Origin: Gemmobacter megaterium | GTDB lineage: Bacteria; Pseudomonadota; Alphaproteobacteria; Rhodobacterales; Rhodobacteraceae | Reading direction: 5' to 3' | Assembly: GCF_900156815.1 (NCBI RefSeq) | Contig: NZ_FTOT01000002.1 | Coordinates: 558,001 to 622,000, forward strand | Length of the DNA: 64,000 nucleotides | Shown here: positions 17,874 to 26,980 of the stretch, piece after piece | How positions within the stretch are numbered: the first letter of the stretch is position 1 | Layout: each line of letters starts with the position of its first letter | Position numbers and translations under genes: made by a program | Notes under the pieces: generated by a model | What the model was told of the DNA's origin: nothing | Seen by the model: only the letters and a program-made list of their open reading frames with translations | Databases searched by the model: none

Positions 17874-18794
17874 TCATGCCGCCCGGCCCCGCCAGCCCAT
17901 GGCCACGCCCGACGCAATGATGACACCCATTCCGATCACCGCGACCGGCCCGATGGTCTCGCCCCAGATCAGCCATGCCCAGATCGCCGAGAACGGCAGA
18001 ACGACGTATTCCAGCACCGAAACCCGGCTGGCCTCGGCCAGTTGATAGGCACGCACCATCAGACCGACCGCCACCACAGAGCCTATGGCCTGAATGGCGA
18101 TCCAGAACAGCACCTCGTTCGATGGCCAGTTCGGACCGCGGATCAGAAATCCGGCGGCCCCCTGCGGCGCCGCTGGCGCAATCCACCACAGCAGGGCCAG
18201 GACCAGCGCCGCCAACACGCCCATCACCAGCATGTAGGAGACGACCAGCGTCGCAGCACTTTCCCGGCCGCACCATTCCCGCGTGGCGATATTGGCCAGC
18301 GCATACAGCGCCCCTCCCAGCACCGGCACCAGCGTACCTGGGCCAAGCGCCTGCGGATCGGGCGACAGCACCATCAGCACCCCGGCAAACCCCGCCAGCG
18401 CCGCAGCGATCCGCCAGGGGCCCAGCCTGTGGCCATAGGCGAACCGCCCGATCAGCAGCACAAAGATCGGTGCGGTGAACAACCCCGCCGCTGCCTGCGC
18501 AACCGACAGAAACCCCAGACTGCCGAAATAGGTGAACATCGCCGCCGACTGGACCAGCGCACGGGCCAGCACCGCTCGCGGCGCCACCACCCGCAACTGA
18601 GGCGCGAATGGCAGCGCCATCACCGCCATCAGCATCAGCGCGACCATGCCCGACCGCATCGCCTGAAACTGCCACAGCCCCGTGCCGTCCGCGATCACGC
18701 GGACATAATTGTCGATGTAGCCGATCAGCGCGGCATAGATCAGGATGGCCCCGGCGGCGGCCAACATGCGGTTCGGGCGATCAGAAGGGGTCAT
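17874..18794 (-). CDS. DMT-superfamily (EamA) transporter
   Basis: A 306-residue membrane protein with about ten helices and two EamA repeats (first repeat about 15-145, second about 160-300). It begins MTPSDRPNRM; the start at 18794 is chosen because residues upstream are non-hydrophobic and unlike the family. Substrate is unknown. It is divergent from the acyl-CoA synthetase gene, whose start lies 80 bases away. Confidence 0.88.
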   Translation of the reverse strand: MTPSDRPNRMLAAAGAILIYAALIGYIDNYVRVIADGTGLWQFQAMRSGMVALMLMAVMALPFAPQLRVVAPRAVLARALVQSAAMFTYFGSLGFLSVAQAAAGLFTAPIFVLLIGRFAYGHRLGPWRIAAALAGFAGVLMVLSPDPQALGPGTLVPVLGGALYALANIATREWCGRESAATLVVSYMLVMGVLAALVLALLWWIAPAAPQGAAGFLIRGPNWPSNEVLFWIAIQAIGSVVAVGLMVRAYQLAEASRVSVLEYVVLPFSAIWAWLIWGETIGPVAVIGMGVIIASGVAMGWRGRAA

Positions 18795-18873
18795 GGACAC
18801 TCCGTCGGGGCTTTCCACTCCCGGCTTATCCCGCCAGTATGCCGCACCACAAGCACGCATCGGGGAGGATCGC

Positions 18874-20499
18874 ATGGGATGGCTGGCGGATGAAACCGGG
18901 CTGGGGCGCAACCAGGCCAACCATGTGCCCCTGACCCCCTTGTCGCATCTGGCCCGTGCGGCCGACATCTGGCCGGATCACGAGGCGCTGGTCTATGGCA
19001 CCATCCGCCGCAGCTATGCCGACTACCGCGCCCGCGTCAGCCGCCTGGCCTCGGCCCTTGCCACACGGGGAATACGGCCCGGCGATGTGGTGGCCACGAT
19101 CATCCCCAACCTGCCCGCACAGGTCGAGGCGCATTTTGGCGTACCCGCCTGCGGGGCGGTGCTGAACACCATCAACACCCGGCTGGATGTGGATACGGTC
19201 GCCTATATCTTTGCGCATGGCGGGGCCCGGCTGGTGCTGGTGGATACCGCCTTCCTGCCGCTGGCCGAGGCGGCCTGCGCCGCGATGGAGGGGCCACCAC
19301 CCGGCATTGTCGAGGTCGCAGACCCCCAGGCCGGATTTCCCGCCACCGGCCGCTATCCGGAATACGAAGCCATGCTGTCCGCCGGTGATCCCGACTTCGC
19401 CTGGCTGATGCCACAGGACGAATGGGAATCACTGGCGCTGAACTATACCTCGGGCACGACCGGGCGGCCCAAGGGCGTTGTCTATCACCATCGCGGGGCC
19501 ATGTTGTCCACCTTCGGCCAGGTCGTCAGTTGGCGGTTGCAGTTGCATCCGCGCTATCTGACCATCGTGCCGCTGTTCCATTGCAACGCCTGGTGCCACC
19601 CCTGGATGATGCCGCTGCTGGCGGGTACCGTGATCTGCTGCCGAGATGTTACGGCGCGGGCGCTCTATGCCGCATTTGCCGATGAGCGCGTCACCCATTT
19701 CGGCGGCGCCCCCATCGTGCTGAACACCATCATCCATGCCCGCGACGAGGACCGCCGCCCCTTTGACCAGATCATCGAGGTCTTCACCGCTGGCGCCCCG
19801 CCTCCGGCGGCCACGCTGGCCGCCATCGAGCCGCTGGGCTTCAATGTCACACAGGTCTATGGCCTGACCGAAACCTACGGCCCCGATGTGGAATGCGTCT
19901 GGCAAGCCGGTTTCGAGGGATTGACTGGCGACGACCGCGCCGCAGTCAAGGCGCGCACCGGCGTTGCCATGCCCTTCATGGAACATGTCACGGTGCTGGA
20001 TCCGACCGATGCCCCCGTGCCCCGCGACGGCACCACACTGGGAGAGATCGCCCACCGTGGCAATGGCGTGATGAAGGGCTATTACAAGAATCCCGAAGCC
20101 ACGGCAGAGGCATTCAAGGGCGGCTGGTTCCGCTCAGGCGACATCGCGTTCCGCCATCCCGACGGCTATATCAAGATCGCCGACCGCGCCAAGGACATCA
20201 TCATTTCTGGCGGCGAGAATGTCAGCTCGGTCGAGGTGGAAGGCGCGCTGATGCACCACCCCGCCGTGGCCCTCTGCGCCGTCGTCGCCCGGCCGGACGA
20301 CAAATGGGGCGAGGTGCCTTGCGCCTTTGTCGAATTGAAGGACGGCGCCAGCGCGACCGAAGCCGAACTGATCGCCTTTGCCCGCACCCGTCTGGCCGGG
20401 TTCAAAACGCCCAAACAGGTAATCTTCTGCGACCTGCCGAAAACCTCCACCGGCAAGATCCAGAAATTCGAACTGCGCAACCGCGCCAAAGGCCTGTGA
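18874..20499 (+). CDS. Acyl-CoA synthetase (AMP-binding)
   Basis: A 541-residue adenylate-forming ligase that activates a carboxylic acid to its CoA thioester. The P-loop YTSGTTGRPKGV is near residues 190-201, the A5 motif QVYGLTETYG near 329-338, the A7 motif WFRSGDIAFRHPDGYI near 418-433 and the catalytic Lys in STGKIQKFELR near the end. Length and layout match the medium-chain AlkK / DmdB group. A GGGGAGG site at about 18862-18868 sets the ATG at 18874. The substrate is not determined by the sequence. Confidence 0.92.
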   Translation: MGWLADETGLGRNQANHVPLTPLSHLARAADIWPDHEALVYGTIRRSYADYRARVSRLASALATRGIRPGDVVATIIPNLPAQVEAHFGVPACGAVLNTINTRLDVDTVAYIFAHGGARLVLVDTAFLPLAEAACAAMEGPPPGIVEVADPQAGFPATGRYPEYEAMLSAGDPDFAWLMPQDEWESLALNYTSGTTGRPKGVVYHHRGAMLSTFGQVVSWRLQLHPRYLTIVPLFHCNAWCHPWMMPLLAGTVICCRDVTARALYAAFADERVTHFGGAPIVLNTIIHARDEDRRPFDQIIEVFTAGAPPPAATLAAIEPLGFNVTQVYGLTETYGPDVECVWQAGFEGLTGDDRAAVKARTGVAMPFMEHVTVLDPTDAPVPRDGTTLGEIAHRGNGVMKGYYKNPEATAEAFKGGWFRSGDIAFRHPDGYIKIADRAKDIIISGGENVSSVEVEGALMHHPAVALCAVVARPDDKWGEVPCAFVELKDGASATEAELIAFARTRLAGFKTPKQVIFCDLPKTSTGKIQKFELRNRAKGL

Positions 20500-20620
20500 T
20501 CCCCGAGCGAAACAGTCGGGCGCCCCTGTCGCATGGGCGCCCCGTGTCGACGGCGTTAGACATCGTGCAGCAAGATGGCCTGCGACCCTCCCGTCCGGCG
20601 GCCATCCAGCCCTCCTCCCC

Positions 20621-20666
20621 CTGACATTCCAGCACGCCAGCCTCGCGCCAGCCAGCGGAATGTCAG
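20621..20666 (-). terminator. Inverted repeat at the end of the beta-propeller gene
   Basis: CTGACATTCC (20621-20630) is a perfect inverted copy of GGAATGTCAG (20657-20666), which overlaps the stop of the Asp-box gene. A 10-bp stem with a 26-base loop could act as terminator on the minus strand. A separate GGGCGCCC pair (20518-20525, 20535-20542) follows the acyl-CoA synthetase on the plus side. Confidence 0.4.
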
Positions 20667-21823
20667 GCCGGATGTTCCAGAACCTCGACCGACAGGATCG
20701 TCGGCATGTGCCGCGCGATTTCGGTCCAGGTGTCTCCCTCGTCCAGACTGGCAAAGACCGATCCGCTGTTGCTGCCGAAATAGACCCCCGCGGGCGTATG
20801 CCCGTCCCCCGCCATCGCCTGGCGCAACACGGTAAAGAAACACGCCTCCTGCGGCAGGCCCTGACGCAATGCCTGCCAGCTTGCCCCGCCATCGCGCGAC
20901 CGCCAGACAGCACAGGCCGCATCAGGGGGAAAACGCCCGGCACTGTCGCCGTTCAGGGGAAGCGTCCAGAGCGTATCGGGGTCGCGCGGATGCACCCGGA
21001 TCGGAAACCCGAACGTCGAAGGCAAGCCGGACGTGATGTCGTCCCAGCTTCGTCCCCCGTCGTTCGACCGCCAGACGCCATGATGGTTCTGCTGATACAG
21101 CCGGTCCTCGCCCCCCGGTGCGCGCATCATGTTGTGCACGCAATGCCCCACCTCGCCTCCCCCTGGGCCTGCCGGATGGTCGTGATCCGCGCAGGCATCT
21201 GCATTGGACAGCCGGTTGCGCCGCTCCCAGGTCGCGCCGCCATCCTCGCTGGCAAAGACCCCCGCCGCCGAAATGCCCAGCCACAGCTTTTGCGCGTCGC
21301 CCGGATCGGACACGATGGTGTGCAGCACCAACCCGGCGGCGCCAGGGCTCCAGCCAGGGGCAGAGGGATGGTCGGTCAACCCGTCCACCCGCATCCAGCT
21401 TGCCCCGCCATCGCGGCTTGCCAGCAGGCCAGCAGGCTTGGTCCCGGCATACAGCACACCATGGACATGGCCCAAGGACCACACCTGGGCAAACTCATCG
21501 CCAAACGGCAACGCAGCCTCGGCCCAACCGATCATGGCAGCAAAATCCGGATCCTTCGCCGCCCATTCGTCCATCGTCCCGCTGGTCAGGCGCGTAACCG
21601 TCCAGCTCGCCCCGCCATCTTCCGACCGCCAGATCCCCGCCCCATGCCAGTCACCACCGCCTCCGGCCCAGATCGTGCCAGAGCCCGGATCGCCCACCAC
21701 ATGGTTGATCGGCCACCCATCGCAGAACGGGCCACGCACCGACCACCCGCTGCGCGCGCGTCCCCCGTCGATCAGAAACACTCCCTTGGTCGTCCCGACC
21801 AGCACCGTGATCTTGCCCGCCAT
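20663..21823 (-). CDS. Asp-box beta-propeller (sialidase/VPS10-like) protein
   Basis: A 386-residue protein with six Asp-box repeats of the form S-x-D-G-G-x-x-W (for example RSEDGGASW, ASRDGGASW, ASEDGGATW, RSNDGGRSW, RSRDGGASW and ASLDEGDTW), which predicts a beta-propeller. No signal peptide precedes MAGKITVLVGTTKGV, so it is probably cytoplasmic. It lacks the Arg triad I would need to call it a sialidase, so the activity is unknown. Annotations such as exo-alpha-sialidase are likely for this family but not supported here. Confidence 0.8.
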   Translation of the reverse strand: MAGKITVLVGTTKGVFLIDGGRARSGWSVRGPFCDGWPINHVVGDPGSGTIWAGGGGDWHGAGIWRSEDGGASWTVTRLTSGTMDEWAAKDPDFAAMIGWAEAALPFGDEFAQVWSLGHVHGVLYAGTKPAGLLASRDGGASWMRVDGLTDHPSAPGWSPGAAGLVLHTIVSDPGDAQKLWLGISAAGVFASEDGGATWERRNRLSNADACADHDHPAGPGGGEVGHCVHNMMRAPGGEDRLYQQNHHGVWRSNDGGRSWDDITSGLPSTFGFPIRVHPRDPDTLWTLPLNGDSAGRFPPDAACAVWRSRDGGASWQALRQGLPQEACFFTVLRQAMAGDGHTPAGVYFGSNSGSVFASLDEGDTWTEIARHMPTILSVEVLEHPA

Positions 21824-21893
21824 CGCAACGCCTCCCCTTGCGGATATGCGGAAAGCCTATCACAGATCGGCTGTCGGGCCATGCGCGGGCTGC

Positions 21894-21938
21894 TTCATCT
21901 TGCCGCAAATACCCCGGGGTCCGGGGCAGCGCCCCGGA
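21894..21938 (-). repeat. Dispersed terminator-linked repeat, copy 1
   Basis: The 20-mer TTCATCTTGCCGCAAATACC (21894-21913) is followed by a GC hairpin (21920-21927 with 21931-21938). The same 20-mer and a similar hairpin occur at 57176-57228. Read on the minus strand, each copy lies downstream of a minus gene (hemN here) and starts with the hairpin, which suggests a repeated terminator module. Confidence 0.7.
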
Positions 21939-21960
21939 GGTCCGCCACAGGCGCACCGGA

Positions 21961-23316
21961 TCAGATTGCGCTGGAATGCCCGGCCTTGGACAGATCGTAG
22001 GCGTCAAAGGCCCGCGCCACCATGCGGGTCAGCGGGCGGCCCGGTTCGGGTATCGACAATCCGGTTTCGTCCAGCCGCACCATGTCTCCGAACTGCTCGG
22101 CGGCTGCCTGGAACATCGCGTCCAACGCAGATTCCTGCACCGGAAAACAGTCCAGCAACTCGGCCCGGCTGACGCGGAAGTCGCACATCAGCGCCTCGAT
22201 GATGCGCGCGCGCAAAAGATCCTCGCCGCGGAACGTATGCCCCTTGCGGGTGGCGAACTGGCCCGAGCGGATCAGCTTGGTATATTCGCCGGTCGCCGGG
22301 GCGTTCTGGGCATAGCCTTGCGGAAACCGCGAGATCGACGAGGCCCCCAACCCGACCAGCACCGGCGCGGGATCGTCGGTATAGCCCTGGAAGTTCCGTC
22401 GCAGGGCGCCATTGGCCAGCGCGCGGGCCATGCCGTCGGTGGGGCGGGCAAAATGGTCGATACCCACATCCACATAGCCGTCCCACAGGAACAACTTTCG
22501 CGCCACGTCGAACAGGTTCAACCGCTCTTGCGGTGTCGGCATGGCGTCCGACGGGATCATCTGCTGGCGGCGGCTCATCCATGGCACATGGGCATAGCCG
22601 TAAAGCGCGACCCGGTCGGGCGACAGGCTGAGCAGCTTTTGCACCGAATCCGCGATCCGCTCTGGCGTCTGATGCGGCAGGCCATAGAGGATGTCGGCAT
22701 TCAGACTGTGCACGCCGCGCGCGCGGATCATCTCGACCGCGTCGCGGGTGATGTCATAGCTTTGCTCGCGGCCGATGGTCTTTTGAATCTCCGGGTCGAA
22801 GTCCTGCACACCGATCGAGGCGCGGTTCATCCCCGCTGTGGCCAGCGCATCCAGCCGGGGCGCGTCAATCTCGTTCGGGTCGATCTCCACCGAGAATTCG
22901 CCATCGCGCGCCATGGGCGCCACTGCAAACACCGCCTGCGCCAGATCCGCGATCAGATCCGGGCCCAGCAACGTGGGGGTTCCCCCGCCCCAATGCAGGC
23001 GCGACAGCCGCACGCCGGGCGCAAGATACTGCCGCAGCAGGGCCAGTTCCGCCTTGAGTGTTTCCACATAGGCATAGACCGGCCCATCCGATGTGGTGCC
23101 CTGGGTGCGACAGGCGCAGAACCAGCACAACCTTCGGCAGAACGGCACATGCAGATACAGCGAGATTTCAGAGCCCGCCGGGATCTGCCTGATCCATCCG
23201 GCGAATTGTGCGGGGCCTGTCGTGGTATTGAAATGCGGGGCCGTGGGATAGCTGGTATACCGTGGCACCCGCGCATCAAAAAGCCCGAGGCGTGCGAGTT
23301 GCGATTCCGTGTCCAT
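21961..23316 (-). CDS. hemN: Oxygen-independent coproporphyrinogen III oxidase
   Basis: A 451-residue radical-SAM enzyme for the anaerobic step to protoporphyrinogen IX. The cluster motif HVPFCRRLCWFCACR (about 56-70, CxxxCxxC plus extra Cys) and WGGGTPT define HemN. The start VPRYTSYPTAPHF near residue 17 matches the family. No ribosome site precedes the ATG at 23316, and the FNR box at 23351-23364 is centred 41.5 bases upstream of the start codon's A, with TAGGCT at the -12 to -7 position. A leaderless transcript is therefore predicted. Confidence 0.95.
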   Translation of the reverse strand: MDTESQLARLGLFDARVPRYTSYPTAPHFNTTTGPAQFAGWIRQIPAGSEISLYLHVPFCRRLCWFCACRTQGTTSDGPVYAYVETLKAELALLRQYLAPGVRLSRLHWGGGTPTLLGPDLIADLAQAVFAVAPMARDGEFSVEIDPNEIDAPRLDALATAGMNRASIGVQDFDPEIQKTIGREQSYDITRDAVEMIRARGVHSLNADILYGLPHQTPERIADSVQKLLSLSPDRVALYGYAHVPWMSRRQQMIPSDAMPTPQERLNLFDVARKLFLWDGYVDVGIDHFARPTDGMARALANGALRRNFQGYTDDPAPVLVGLGASSISRFPQGYAQNAPATGEYTKLIRSGQFATRKGHTFRGEDLLRARIIEALMCDFRVSRAELLDCFPVQESALDAMFQAAAEQFGDMVRLDETGLSIPEPGRPLTRMVARAFDAYDLSKAGHSSAI

Positions 23317-23350
23317 TCGTATAGCCTAAAGGCAGAGTTGGGCAGCGGCC

Positions 23351-23364
23351 TTGACCTAGATCAA
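23351..23364. promoter_or_regulatory. FNR box between hemN and fnrL
   Basis: TTGACCTAGATCAA fits the FNR consensus TTGAT-N4-ATCAA with one change. It lies 35 bases before hemN and 15 bases before the fnrL ATG. For hemN its centre is at -41.5 from the A of ATG, the class II activator position. For fnrL it is close enough to the start to mean autorepression or autoregulation. Confidence 0.8.
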
Positions 23365-23378
23365 CAGCGACGAGCGGC

Positions 23379-24128
23379 ATGGCCCTTAAAGACGCCCCGG
23401 TTCTCAGCCACGTATCCTGCGGAGACTGCCCGATCCGGCATCGGGCCGTTTGTGCCCGCTGCGAATCCGACGAACTGGTCGCGCTGGAACGCATCAAGTA
23501 TTACCGCAGCTACGAAGCGGGACAGACAGTGGTATGGTCTGGCGACCGCATGGATTTTGTCGCCTCGGTCGTGACCGGAATCGCCACGCTGACCCAGACG
23601 CTGGAGGACGGGCGCCGCCAGATGGTGGGTCTGCTGTTGCCGTCGGATTTCGTGGGGCGGCCAGGGCGATCGAACGCGGCCTATGACATCACCGCGACCA
23701 CCGATCTGGTGATGTGCTGTTTCCGCAAGAAGCCGTTCGAAGATCTGATGGCCCATACCCCGCATATCGCCCAGCGACTTCTGGAAATGACGCTGGATGA
23801 ACTGGATGCCGCACGGGAATGGATGCTGCTGCTTGGCCGCAAGACCGCGCGGGAAAAGATCGCCAGCCTGATTGCCATCATCGCCCGCCGGGATGCCTCG
23901 TTGAAGGCAGAGGGCAGAGACGGGCCGCTTGTGTTCGATCTGCCGCTCACGCGCGAGGCGATGGCGGATTATCTGGGGCTTACGCTGGAAACCGTCAGCC
24001 GCCAGATCTCTGCCCTGCGCAAGGATGGGGTGATCGTGCTGGACGGCAAGCGTCATGTCACCGTGCCCGACATTGACCGCCTGCTGCTAGAGGCGGGCGA
24101 CGACAGCGATGGCGGTTTCATCGGCTGA
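23379..24128 (+). CDS. fnrL: Crp/Fnr-family oxygen sensor FnrL
   Basis: A 249-residue regulator. The N-terminal cysteines CGDCPIRHRAVCARC (about residues 12-26) plus a further Cys at about 113 (VMCCFRKKP) could carry the oxygen-labile [4Fe-4S] cluster of FNR. The cNMP-type beta roll spans about 35-140, and the helix-turn-helix reads LTREAMADYLGLTLETVSRQISALRKDGVI, with E-x-V-S-R contacts typical of FNR recognising TTGAT. It is divergent from hemN and shares its FNR box, and should control the cco genes and the candidate small RNA here. Confidence 0.92.
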   Translation: MALKDAPVLSHVSCGDCPIRHRAVCARCESDELVALERIKYYRSYEAGQTVVWSGDRMDFVASVVTGIATLTQTLEDGRRQMVGLLLPSDFVGRPGRSNAAYDITATTDLVMCCFRKKPFEDLMAHTPHIAQRLLEMTLDELDAAREWMLLLGRKTAREKIASLIAIIARRDASLKAEGRDGPLVFDLPLTREAMADYLGLTLETVSRQISALRKDGVIVLDGKRHVTVPDIDRLLLEAGDDSDGGFIG

Positions 24129-24217
24129 CCCTGGCCTGCCCCTTCGGCACAGGCAAAATCCTGTTGCCCCCTGCATTCGCCATTCACAACCGCGTGCGCG
24201 TGCCGTAAGTCGGGATC

Positions 24218-25030
24218 ATGCGGATACTTTTTCTTGGCGATGTGATGGGACGGGCCGGGCGCAACGCGGTTGCGACGCGCCTCAAGGGCCTGCGCACCGA
24301 ATGGGCGCTGGATTTCGTCGTGGTCAATGGCGAGAATGCCTCCAGCGGGGCGGGGCTGACAGCGGCCCATGCCAAGGCGTTGCTGGAAGCCGGGGCCGAC
24401 TGCATCACCCTGGGCGATCATGCCTTTGACCAGAAGGACATGATCGGTTTCATCGAGCAGGAGCCGCGCATCCTGCGACCGCTGAACTACGCCAAGGCCG
24501 CGCCGGGGCGCGGGGCGCGTCTGTTCACCGATGCGCGCGGGCGCAAGGTGCTGGTGACGCAGGTTCTGGGCCAGGTGTTCATGAAGCGCCCGTTCGACGA
24601 CCCGTTCTCTGCCATCCAGCCGGTGCTGCACGCGCATCCTTTGGGCGGCATGGCGCAGGCCGTGATCGTTGACATGCATTGCGAGGCCACCAGCGAGAAA
24701 ATGGCCATGGGCCACTGGTGCGATGGCCGGGCCAGTCTGGTGGTCGGCACCCATACCCATGTGCCCACCGCCGACGCCATGATCCTGCCCGGCGGCTGCG
24801 GCTATCAGACCGATGCCGGCATGTGCGGCGACTACAATTCCGTCATCGGGATGCAGAAGGAAGAACCGATGCGCCGGTTCATCACCCAGATGCCAGGCGG
24901 GCGTTTCGAACCCGCAGGGGGCGAGGCCACACTGTCGGGCGTCATGGTCGAAACCGACGACCGCACCGGCAAGGCGACCCGGATCCGCATGATCCGCATC
25001 GGCGGCAGGCTGGAAGAAGCACAGCCCTGA
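24218..25030 (+). CDS. YmdB-type metallophosphoesterase (TIGR00282)
   Basis: A 270-residue calcineurin-like phosphodiesterase of the YmdB type. Metal-site motifs appear as FLGDVMGRAGR, VVNGENASSG, LGDHAFD, VDMHCEATSEK and GTHTHVPTAD. YmdB-type proteins cleave phosphodiester substrates such as cyclic nucleotides in vitro, and their wider roles vary. It stands between fnrL (89-base gap) and the SLC13-type transporter and needs no frame change. No FNR box was seen before it. Confidence 0.88.
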   Translation: MRILFLGDVMGRAGRNAVATRLKGLRTEWALDFVVVNGENASSGAGLTAAHAKALLEAGADCITLGDHAFDQKDMIGFIEQEPRILRPLNYAKAAPGRGARLFTDARGRKVLVTQVLGQVFMKRPFDDPFSAIQPVLHAHPLGGMAQAVIVDMHCEATSEKMAMGHWCDGRASLVVGTHTHVPTADAMILPGGCGYQTDAGMCGDYNSVIGMQKEEPMRRFITQMPGGRFEPAGGEATLSGVMVETDDRTGKATRIRMIRIGGRLEEAQP

Positions 25031-25075
25031 ACCCCGCGCCACCGGCCTGCGACATCCGGGCCGTCACGCCACGCT

Positions 25076-25113
25076 TGTTTCAGAAATAATCTCTGCTAGA
25101 AAGGTCGAGATTA
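25076..25113 (+). promoter_or_regulatory. Promoter-like region with inverted repeat before the SLC13 gene
   Basis: TAATCTC (25087-25093) and GAGATTA (25107-25113) form a 7-bp inverted repeat 16 bases before the start at 25130. A TTGTTT at 25076-25081 and TAGAAA at 25097-25102 (15-base spacing) could be -35 and -10 elements, so the repeat would overlap the promoter as an operator. It is AT-rich against the GC-rich background. Confidence 0.4.
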
Positions 25114-25129
25114 ATTCACACAGGCGACC

Positions 25130-26908
25130 ATGTTCGGCATAGAGCTTTCCCAGACCGTTCAAGCCCTCATCGCCATTGGCATCGTGATTGCGATGCTGGT
25201 CATGTTCATCCGCGAGACCTACCCCGTCGAGGTGGTGGCAATCGGCGGCGCCGTCGCAATGCTTGTGACCGGCGTCCTGCCGCAGGCCGAGGGGCTCAAG
25301 GTATTCGCCAACCAGGCGCCCTGGACCATTGCCGCGCTGTTCATCGTGGTGGGCGCGCTGGTGCGCACCGGCGGGCTGGACTGGGTGTCGCGCAAGGCAT
25401 CGGCCAGCATCGAACGGCGCCCTGTGCGCACGGTCGTGATGCTGGCCCTGACCGCCCTGACGATGTCGGCCTTTGTCAACAATACGCCTGTGGTCGTGGT
25501 CATGATCCCGATCTTCATGCAACTGGCCAAAAAGCTCTCGCTCTCGCCGTCAAAAGTGATGATCCCGCTCAGCTATCTTACGATCCTGGGCGGAACGCTG
25601 ACCTTGCTTGGAACCTCAACCAACCTTCTGGTGGATGGCGTGGCCCGCCAGGCAGGGCTGCCTGGATTCAGCCTGTTCGAAATCACGCCGCTTGGCCTGA
25701 TCGTGGCGGCCTTTGGCCTTGCGTATATTGCGCTGTTCGCACGCCGTCTGCTGCCCGACCGCGACAGCATGGCATCCCTGTTGTCCGACAAGTCCAGGAT
25801 GAAGTTCTTTACCGAAGTTGCCGTGCCCGAGGGTTCTGCCCTGATCGGCAGGCGGCTGGATGAAGTCGATATCTTCAAGCGCGATACAGCCAGGGTCATC
25901 GACGTGCTGCGCGGCGATGCCTCGTTGCGGCGCAATCTTGGCGACGTCGTGATGGAACAGGGCGACCGCGTGGTTCTGCGAACCCCGATGTCCGAAGTGC
26001 TGGGGCTGCAACAGAACAAGGATCTGCGACTGATCGACAAGCTGTCGTCGGTGCAGACATCGACGGTCGAAGTCCTGATCACGCCCGGTTGCCATATGGT
26101 CGGTCGCTCGTTGGGCTCGTTGCGCCTGCGGCGGCGCTATGGCGTCTATCCGCTGGCGGTGCACCGGCGGAACCAGAACATCGGGCGGCAGATCGACGAC
26201 CTGGTCGTTCAGGTGGGCGATACCCTGCTGCTGGAAGGCGCGCAGGCCGACATTCAGCGCCTGGCGCTGGAGATGAACATGGTCGACATTTCGCAGCCAT
26301 CCGAGAGGGCCTATCGGCGCGGCCATGCGCCGATCGTCCTGGCAACGCTGGTCGGGATCGTCCTGCTGTCGGCAATCGAGGTTGCCCCCATCATGGTGCT
26401 GGCGATCATCGGCGTCGCCATTGTGCTGCTGACCCGCTGCATCGACGCCGAAGAAGCCTTCGAATTCGTCGAGGGGCGGTTGCTGGCGCTGATCTTCGGG
26501 ATGCTTGCGGTGGGCGCGGGGCTGGAACATTCCGGCGCCGTGCGCATGATCGTCGAGACACTCGCGCCCTGGCTGGTCGGCCTTCCTGCCCCCCTGCTGA
26601 TTCTGGCGGTCTATGTACTGGCGTCCACACTGACGGAAATCGTGTCCAACAACGCCGTTGCGCTGATTGTCGCGCCGATTGCCATCGGACTGGCCAGCAC
26701 GCTGGGTATTGATCCGCGCCCCTTGCTGGTGACGGTGATGTTCGCCTCGTCCGCCGCCTTCTCGACACCGATAGGCTATCAGACCAACACGCTGGTCTAT
26801 GGACCCGGTGGCTACAAGTTCACCGACTATCTGCGCATCGGCCTGCCGCTGAATATCGGACTGGCCATCGTCGTGGCCGTGACGGTCCCGCTGCTGTGGC
26901 CGTTCTAG
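25130..26908 (+). CDS. SLC13-type transporter with two TrkA_C domains
   Basis: A 592-residue membrane protein. Helices fill about 5-215 and 395-590, with two TrkA_C (RCK_C) regulatory domains between (about 215-300 and 300-385, LIGRRLDEVDIF and MVGRSLGSLRLRRRYGV). The segments GTSTNLLVDG and SAAFSTPIGYQTNTLVYGPGG are the paired substrate/sodium motifs of the DASS/SLC13 class. Such proteins carry sulfate, dicarboxylates or citrate; which one is not decided. An AT-rich inverted repeat sits at its promoter. Confidence 0.88.
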   Translation: MFGIELSQTVQALIAIGIVIAMLVMFIRETYPVEVVAIGGAVAMLVTGVLPQAEGLKVFANQAPWTIAALFIVVGALVRTGGLDWVSRKASASIERRPVRTVVMLALTALTMSAFVNNTPVVVVMIPIFMQLAKKLSLSPSKVMIPLSYLTILGGTLTLLGTSTNLLVDGVARQAGLPGFSLFEITPLGLIVAAFGLAYIALFARRLLPDRDSMASLLSDKSRMKFFTEVAVPEGSALIGRRLDEVDIFKRDTARVIDVLRGDASLRRNLGDVVMEQGDRVVLRTPMSEVLGLQQNKDLRLIDKLSSVQTSTVEVLITPGCHMVGRSLGSLRLRRRYGVYPLAVHRRNQNIGRQIDDLVVQVGDTLLLEGAQADIQRLALEMNMVDISQPSERAYRRGHAPIVLATLVGIVLLSAIEVAPIMVLAIIGVAIVLLTRCIDAEEAFEFVEGRLLALIFGMLAVGAGLEHSGAVRMIVETLAPWLVGLPAPLLILAVYVLASTLTEIVSNNAVALIVAPIAIGLASTLGIDPRPLLVTVMFASSAAFSTPIGYQTNTLVYGPGGYKFTDYLRIGLPLNIGLAIVVAVTVPLLWPF

Positions 26909-26980
26909 GCCGGGGTTGCGGGCGGGGCCAAGGCTGGACTATACCGACGCATCCACAGATCGTGCTTCCGGGGGAAGGTC

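Noticed and set aside
20663-21823. Sialidase for the Asp-box protein
   Set aside because: Asp boxes alone show a beta-propeller; no signal peptide or Arg triad was identified.
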